This document shows positions 58,047-64,000 of a DNA stretch of 64,000 nucleotides, one piece after another (positions within the stretch are counted from its first letter, which is position 1; each line of letters begins with the position of its first letter). The notes beneath the pieces are model-generated. The model did not search any database. It was not told the DNA's origin and worked only from the letters and a program-made list of their open reading frames with translations. The translations under genes and the position numbers were made by a program. Source of the stretch: Desmodesmus armatus (taxonomy: Eukaryota; Chlorophyta; Chlorophyceae; Sphaeropleales; Scenedesmaceae); the NCBI GenBank assembly GCA_007449985.2, contig VIIQ02000838.1:1-64000 (forward strand), in the 5' to 3' direction.

Positions 58047-61000
58047 ATGGCAAAGCAGCACTGCCAAGCTCTGAACAGCAAGCTGCGGGCGCTGTTACCG
58101 GAGTCCATTTCACGTGACAAGGTCACGCCACGCCTCCAGAACAAGTGTGGTGCTGTGACTGAGGCTTTGGACATCTGCACCCTCTCTATGCACTGCTGGG
58201 GTGTGGCTTCTGTGCGTCAGTTGGTGAGGGACCAGGTAAATATTCGAAGCTGGCATCTGCCACACTGGGTGCTTGACATGGGCTGTTGACAACCCTGTCC
58301 GCAGCGGAAACTGCCACATTACGTTCTCAGCTTTTTGTCAGCCAGCAGTTCCTTTTCGGGAGCGGTACAGTGCCCCTGCTGCATCGCCGTCTCAGATGGC
58401 AGCCAATGGTGTTGCTGCACAGGTGCTCCTGAAGCTGTGGCGCACGTGCAGTGAGCTGGCAGCAACGCGCAACTTCTGCAAGGCCACGTTTGCAGCAAGT
58501 GCAGCATATGTGACGCTGCAGTGCACCCAAGAAGTCACCAAATCTGCGGTTGCTGGCCTGGATGGCACTTCCACCCAGCTGTTAACAGCCCTGACCCAGC
58601 AGCTGAAGCAGTCGGGCCTGCTGGACCACCTGCCCACGCTCATCACAGATGCTGCACTGCAGCTGCAGGCAGTAGCTGGTGTGTGGCCAGCCAGCGTGCA
58701 GGCTGGGGATAAAGCTCGCTTTGAACCCATGCTGCGCATATGGCCGGATCCTGGCCTCTTTTCTGAGACACGGGCCTTCCACACATTCGGGCTCGTCACA
58801 AGTGTTGTGTACCTGGGCCTGCTTGAGACAGCCAACTCTGCTAGCGCCCCGCTGGTCAGCACAGGCTGCCTGCTGGCCAGTCAGCACCTGGTGCTTGCTA
58901 GCTGGCAGCACCTCAGCACAGTCCTGCAGGACCAGCAGTGCACTGATGATGCCAGCACCATCATGCATGGCAGCACCCGTCCAACAGACCACCAGACGCA
59001 GCTGGCCACAGCCTCGATCCAGCTGGCCAATATCTGCACACAGGCAGTGACAGAGGCTCTGCAGCAGGAGTCCAGCAGCAGCAGAACCAGCACAGGAAGG
59101 GCAGCACCAGAGGTGTTAGCCAGTCACCCTGTGGTGCTGAGCCGTCACCACTTTGAGTGTGTGGCCTTCTACATGGTGATCCTGCAGCTCATGCTCATAG
59201 TCAAACCCCACCAAAACCAGCAGGCCAGCGGCCGCTTGTTGAGCGGCTCGACAGCACGAAGTTTGCCCTCAGAGCTGGCAGCAGGAAAGGTTCCTGCACC
59301 CCTGCAGAGGCTGCTGCAGCAGCTGGGTATCAGCAGCAGCGCTGCCGTTTGGGGCGCCATGCAATGTTTGGCTGCTGCTAGCTGGAAGCTACCATCCTTG
59401 CAGTCCTGCCGCCAGATTGAAACAGCACTCAGCGACCTAGCGCATGGCTTGATGCTGGTGCACAACCACAGTGAGGCGGTCCTATGCAGCACCCCAGTCA
59501 ACCTGTCGCAGCAGCTGCTTCAGGAGCTACAGCAGCAGCTGCAGCTGAGCATGCTGCTGCCAAGTGCGCTGCTGCAGTGGGCAGCAGACCACAGCAGTTG
59601 CAGTTCAAGGGACCGTCACTGTGATGATTACAGCAGACAGAGCACGCTGGTTTGCCGTACAGCAGTCTGCTTGATTGATTACTACCGCAAGGTCTTGCAG
59701 GATGACCCTGCCAGCTTGTGCCAGCACATGACCGGTCAGGTGCGCCCTCAGGCTGAGGCTGGACCAAACATGGGCATGGGCCAGGCTGCTGCTGCACAGC
59801 CGCAAGTCCGCATCTGCCTGCCAGCTGATGTGTATGCCAACCAGCTGCAGCTTCTGAGCAGCCTGCTGCCTAATCTGCTGCAGCTCTGGGCCCAATCAGT
59901 CGGCCTTGGATTTGAGGGCCAGCCCCCAGCATCAGCGGTCGCCCATGGCAGCACGTCCGGCGCTGACAACAGACACTCTATTGAAGGTGGCAGCAGCAGC
60001 AGCAGCAGCATGGGCAGCTCAGCAAACTCCCAGCCTTCTGATGCAGCAAGATACCCAGCCGAGGCAGCAGAGGCTGCTGGCAGCTTGGTCTTGGAGTTGT
60101 CCAATTACTTGGCAGATGTGCAGCCTGGCAGCCCAGCAAGTGCTGCTGCTACAGCAGGGCAGTTGTGCTCTTTGCTGGAAAGTCTTTGCCGCATGGAGAT
60201 GGCTGTGGAGCAGCACTGCATGGCGGTGCAACCTCTTGGGCCCAGCAGCAGCAGCAGCACCACGGCAACCCAGACATGCCACGCCCGCACCTTTACATCA
60301 AGCCTCCCATTATGCTTGTCTCCAGTGGTGCCAGATGGCTATAGCTTCACTGTCGGGCCGCTTGTCAACCCTATCATTGCGCACAGCAGACCAGGCAGCA
60401 AGCCCTGCATGCAGCTGTGCAGCCTCCTATCTACCATGCTGAAGGCTGCTGAGCAGAGCAGGCTCTGCAGCCTCACCTCTGGGGTGTCAGGTGCAGGCTG
60501 TGACTTTCAGGGTTCGCCTGTGCAGGGCTGTGCTACAGCCGGCAGCGTCATCCACCCCTCACTCAGGATGGTTGTTCAGGTCGCAAGTGCTCTTGTTGAT
60601 GCAGCCACACAGAAAGCGACAGCACGTCAGACGGCCGGCAGCAGCAACTCCATCAGTAGCAATGGCAGCAGCAAGGTAGCAGCCAGCCCTTCAAGTGTTG
60701 CAGGCGTGATGTCGCTGCTTGCGCTGCTGGGTCGCTGCTGCCTGCAGTTGGGCGACCAGCCCACATCTGAAGACACTGTGCCGATTATGAGTGGCAGCAC
60801 TGCAGCAACCATGACCAGCAACTTGCTTGGGTTGGTTGGTTCAAGGCTTGACACAATTGTGCGTTCCAGCACAGCGTGGCTGTCCGCAGGCAGCAATCTA
60901 GCACAAGCCGCAGCACTGGGCTACAACACACATCGTGTGCTGGAGAGTCTACATGATGCAGCAGTGGCCAGTCATGCAGCTGCCGTGTGGCACACCACGC

Positions 61001-61311
61001 ACTATGAAGCAGCCACAGCACCAGCCTCAGTTGTGTCCCAGCTGCAGGAGCAGCTTTATGCAGTGGGGCGGGTGCTGACCAGCTTTGCGCACCCCAACGC
61101 CTGCAACAACCCTGCCTGCACGACCTTCTCTAGACCCTCAGAAGCCAGCTTGGTTCAAGGCAGCTGCAGCAGGTGCAGCAGCTGCCGGGCAGCCAGGTAC
61201 TGCTCCAAAAGCTGCCAGCGTGCTGCCTGGAAGCAGCACAAGCCTGTGTGCAAAGCGCTTACGGCTGCAGCTGCTGCTGCGGCGGCTGCAAAGCCTGATG
61301 TTGGCGCGTGA
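58047..61311 (+). CDS. MYND-type zinc-finger protein
   Basis: Exons 58047-58235 and 58342-61311 join in phase 0 (RDQ then [15 protein letters not shown]) to about 1,052 aa. The acceptor ttctcagctttttgtcag is preferred over an earlier CAG at 58304 because only it keeps the long frame. Residues 1-980 are mostly Ala/Leu/Gln/Ser-rich helix-like sequence without a recognised domain. The C-terminus holds a MYND finger: [17 protein letters not shown], then [18 protein letters not shown] and [13 protein letters not shown], with the usual Cys/His ligands. Family knowledge: MYND fingers bind proline-containing peptides, and such proteins are numerous in green algae. Partner and location are unknown. 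Further 5' exons cannot be excluded, since an acceptor-like CTGCAG lies 7 bp before the ATG. Confidence 0.8.
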
Positions 61312-61633
61312 ACATCTTGCAAGGGTGAGCCACCATGTCTGGCGACAGTGTCAGAGCAACAGCTGGGAACACCCTGAGAGTGGCAAGGGCAGAATTCTGC
61401 TTCTAGAAGCAGTGCACGACTACTGCGGTGGCCGCATCTGGCCACCAGCTGCTGCTTCAGCAGATTGCACACGGGCCTTGGCTGGTACAATTTGCGCAAG
61501 GAGCCTCATGTTGAAGAGGACATGACTGCTGCCGACTGCCTGAAACAGGCCAAGCAGACACATTGTGGACAGGGATGGCAGCATTGGTATAGGGATAGCA
61601 ATTCAGTTCAAAAAATGATAATTTTAGCCAGGT

Positions 61634-61782
61634 ATCTGGCGGCATGTTTGTCATTCCAACAATGTGTCTGGCGGCGTGTTTGCCATTTTGGCAAGGTGTC
61701 TGGCAGCGTGCTTATCATTTCAGCAAGAGTCTGGCGGCGTGTTTGTCATTTCAGCAAGGTGTTTGGCGGCGTGTTTGTCACG
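61634..61782. repeat. 33-bp minisatellite, five units
   Basis: Units read tctggcggcgtgtttgtcat followed by ttcagcaaggtg, with small changes in each. They start near 61634, 61667, 61699, 61731 and 61761. Confidence 0.85.
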
Positions 61783-62289
61783 AGTTCCTGACACACTTGG
61801 TGCCTTATGTACTGCTCTTATGGATGAATGGTTGTTTGCAAGATGGGCCACCTTGTGCCAAGATGTGGCATCTCTGTGAGGCGTTCAGTGCGCCATTGGT
61901 GGTTCACTTGCAAGCTGTTGTGCAAGGGACTTGCCTGGCTAGCAGGTGTGGAGGACTCAGTGTTGTGCCCACTGGCCACAGCACTGAATGCTCAACATGA
62001 TGTTGGTGCAGTGCCTGTGGAAGCAGCAGGGTCCAGATCGCACGCAACATTGATTCGCCGCGATTGGCAATATGTTGGCAATCTACTTGTGACTGGAGTG
62101 CGGCAGTCAGGTTCCACAGTGCATGCATGCATAGCATGGAGGCACATGGCATAGTGACAACATCATGTTCCTCTGCAAGGCTGGGGGCCCGTCCTGCTCA
62201 CTCATGCTGCTATGAATGTGTGTCTGCATGTCCCCGGCAAGCCAGCTAATTGTGCACGCCAGCCATCTTGAAACTGACAACATGGCTGT

Positions 62290-62294
62290 TGTAA
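62290..62294 (+). terminator. Candidate poly(A) signal TGTAA for the MYND gene
   Basis: TGTAA is the usual green-algal poly(A) signal. This is a suitable instance on the + strand, about 980 bp after the stop codon. A 3' UTR of that length is plausible for such algae, but chance occurrence is easy. Confidence 0.35.
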
Positions 62295-62396
62295 TACCTG
62301 GCGTACACAGAGAATAAAGGGGGGGTCGAAAATAGGGACGAACGTGCAGCCTGGAGATGGTGGCTTCCCTCGAGGAAGGAGTTCCTTTGATGGAGG

Positions 62397-62401
62397 TTAC
62401 A
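62397..62401 (-). terminator. Candidate poly(A) signal TGTAA for RIO1
   Basis: On the - strand TGTAA lies about 580 bp past the RIO1 stop. It overlaps the presumed tail region of the convergent MYND gene. Confidence 0.35.
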
Positions 62402-62979
62402 GTACAGCGGTGCAGTGTGATGGATGGCACAACATTATCGTAGCCATGAGAGTGCACCCCACAGGAAGAATGTACTCATTGAGTAACCCATGCAAATTGA
62501 AGACTGATGTCGCACCATCCTGAAGATGCCGCAAAGGCAGTACACCCCGTTGCTGCTTTGAGGTCGAAAGGGCACTTGGTACCAATGGGATGCATAATTC
62601 GCAGCAATAGCGCTCAACTGAACAGCAACTGCAGATGCCTCACTGAGTCAGGGACCAAATTTGCTATGGTGGAGAGTACCCTTGACGGTTGCAAGTGCTT
62701 CAAGCAGGCACACTTGTTGATTACACACATACCGAAACACCACAACACTGGTCACCCTCAACAGCAGCACGCTGTCTTGGAAAAAATTTGTATCAACAAG
62801 GCCGTCCGCAAGTGTTCCGCAGGTGATCAACGACCCCTGATGTGGCATGTGCATCTCTGCACAGACGCCCTGCTATGCACCACAGCATTCTCCCAGGGCA
62901 CATACAGCTGACCAAGGGGGGGGGGGGGTCCTACAGCAACCCCAGCAACTGATGCATAGGATTCCTCCTCCTCGCACCT

Positions 62980-63765
62980 TCACTTCTTCCCCTTGCCCTT
63001 TTTGTGTGCCTTTTTCACATGCTTCGGCGTCTTTGTCTTGCGCCGCTCCCTGTTGGCCTCTTTTATCGCCTTTTTATGCTCCTTGCGGGCAGCTTGTTCT
63101 GCCTCCTTGCTCACACCCCCCGCACCGCTGCTGCTCCTGCCCCCCTCACCCTCATCTCCCTCGCTGTCGCTGCTGCTGGCGTCACTGTCGCTGTCACTGT
63201 CGCTGTTGCTGCTGCTGTTGTTGGCGGGAGCGCCCTCCCCTGCCCCCGCCGCCGCTGCTGCTGCTGCTGGGCTGCCTGCTTGCGACTGCTGCAGACTGCC
63301 GTCAGCCTCTGAAGGGGCGGCAGCAAACGCCACCTGCTTAGCAGCTTTACTGCTGCTGCTGCTACTGCTGCCAGCAGGTGCTGCCGTACTGCTGCTGCTG
63401 CCGGCAAGTGCTGCCTTACTGCTACTGCTGCTGCCACTTGGCGCCGCCGCTGCTGCTGCTGCTGCTGCTGCAGCAGGGGGGCGCTCCGCCACTTGGTTTT
63501 CCGCCTTTGGCAAGAAAGCAAGGAAGCTTGGGCCCTTGCCAGACTTGGGTTTCAACCGACCAGCAGCTGCAGCAGCAGCAGCAGCACCGCTCCTGCTGCT
63601 GCCACTGCTGCCACTGCTGCCAGCAGGCGGCTGCGGTGTGCGGGGTGCGACACTGCTGTCTGCTGCTGCCGCTGCCACGTCAGCATTTGCTGCTGCTGCT
63701 GCTGCTGCCAGCACTGCTGGCTGCTTGCCGGGACCAGACAGGTCAGCTGTCATACCAGTCACAGT
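62980..63765 (-). CDS. RIO1: RIO1-type atypical protein kinase, C-terminal exon only
   Basis: An exon from the CACAG acceptor at 63766 to TGA at 62980 encodes about 261 residues. Most is Ala/Ser-rich linker with an acidic Ser/Asp run (SDSDSDSDASSSDSEGDEGE). The conserved clue is the extreme C-terminus: EHKKAIKEANRERRKTKTP followed by KHVKKAHKKGKGKK, matching the basic tail of RIO1 kinases (KEANREKRK..K.PKHVKK). Family knowledge: RIO1 acts in late cytoplasmic 40S ribosome maturation. The kinase domain must lie beyond the window on the - strand. The identity rests on the tail alone, so a related ribosome-biogenesis protein with the same tail is possible. Confidence 0.7.
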   Translation of the reverse strand, partial: TVTGMTADLSGPGKQPAVLAAAAAAANADVAAAAADSSVAPRTPQPPAGSSGSSGSSRSGAAAAAAAAGRLKPKSGKGPSFLAFLPKAENQVAERPPAAAAAAAAAAAPSGSSSSSKAALAGSSSSTAAPAGSSSSSSSKAAKQVAFAAAPSEADGSLQQSQAGSPAAAAAAAGAGEGAPANNSSSNSDSDSDSDASSSDSEGDEGEGGRSSSGAGGVSKEAEQAARKEHKKAIKEANRERRKTKTPKHVKKAHKKGKGKK

Positions 63766-64000
63766 CTGTGTGGCAGGGGAGGCAAAACAAACAGCAGCAG
63801 CAGGATATTGCAGGTCAGTGCGGGACTTACAACCACAATGCTATCAGAGTGAATTCACCACTGTCAGTCCAACACACACTCTACAGGGTGTAGCGACACC
63901 TCCATTATCCCCCTGCTACCAGTTGGGGGATTGGACGTTCAGGATCTGCACCAAAGTGGGCAACTGTAGAAAGGCCCAAGGGGCTCAACAGCCTCAATCC
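63766..64000. other. Probable intron of the RIO1 gene (to window end)
   Basis: Sequence upstream of the RIO1 exon acceptor. No exon was recognised before the window ends. Confidence 0.45.

Larger units (their letters stand above)
61312..62979. other. Convergent 3' region between the MYND and RIO1 genes
   Basis: No supported coding exon. It contains a 33-bp minisatellite (61634-61782) and one TGTAA motif on each strand, facing each other about 100 bp apart. Confidence 0.45.

Noticed and set aside
58305..58400. Acceptor at 58304 for the second MYND exon ([15 protein letters not shown])
   Set aside because: That frame does not continue into the long ORF. The acceptor at 58341 gives an in-frame join.

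Overview
This is a eukaryotic nuclear window, most likely from a chlorophyte green alga (Chlorophyceae, volvocalean-like). The signs are intron-rich genes with consensus GT-AG introns, very long CAG/CTG tracts read as Gln, Ala or Ser, TGTAA motifs (the usual green-algal poly(A) signal) downstream of genes, and a gene set (strawberry-notch/FORGETTER1, MINDY, RPA3, BAHD-fold acyltransferase, MYND proteins, RIO1) that is eukaryotic with an algal/plant flavour. I saw no bacterial operons, CRISPR arrays, rRNA or tRNA genes.

Layout: (1) <1-6.6 kb, + strand: 3' part of a strawberry-notch-type gene with an unusual tail carrying a PCNA-box-like motif, a SUMO-interacting-like motif and a UBA domain. 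(2) 7.5-29.2 kb, + strand: one secreted Cys-rich protein reconstructed from 30 exons whose splice phases agree throughout, about 2,230 aa, with a signal peptide, GCC2/GCC3-type modules and long Gln/Tyr/Pro-rich, Ala-rich and acidic spacers. (3) 30.7-36.75 kb, - strand: very large, unrecognised poly-Gln/poly-Ser helical protein, preceded by a small membrane ORF whose stop overlaps its start. (4) 37.3-42.2 kb, + strand: complete MINDY-1/2 type deubiquitinase with UIM, MIU and CaaX-like tail, divergent from (3). (5) 44.2-44.7 kb, - strand: complete two-exon RPA3. (6) 47-52.4 kb, + strand: HXXXD (BAHD-type) acyltransferase. (7) 54.5-55.7 kb, - strand: small secreted protein with a jacalin/agglutinin-like look. 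(8) 58.0-61.3 kb, + strand: MYND zinc-finger protein. (9) 63.0 kb to the window end, - strand: C-terminal exon of RIO1 kinase, convergent with (8).

The most striking signal is structural. Nearly every gene carries tandem copies of single exon-intron junctions: the end of an exon plus its donor, or an acceptor plus the start of an exon, repeated two to six times and decaying inside the neighbouring intron. Last exons are copied beyond the stop codon in two genes. A second theme is intronic fold-back DNA: four long hairpins lie in introns of the secreted-protein gene, one of them miRNA-precursor-like. A third is a set of reading-frame breaks that mostly look like single missing bases, often inside CAG tracts; these may be uncorrected long-read errors rather than real lesions.

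The genes are unrelated housekeeping and accessory functions rather than a pathway. The ubiquitin theme (UBA tail on SBNO, MINDY deubiquitinase with UIM/MIU) is notable but need not be functional linkage. All exon models were read by eye from splice consensus, phase and family resemblance; no database search or transcript data was available.
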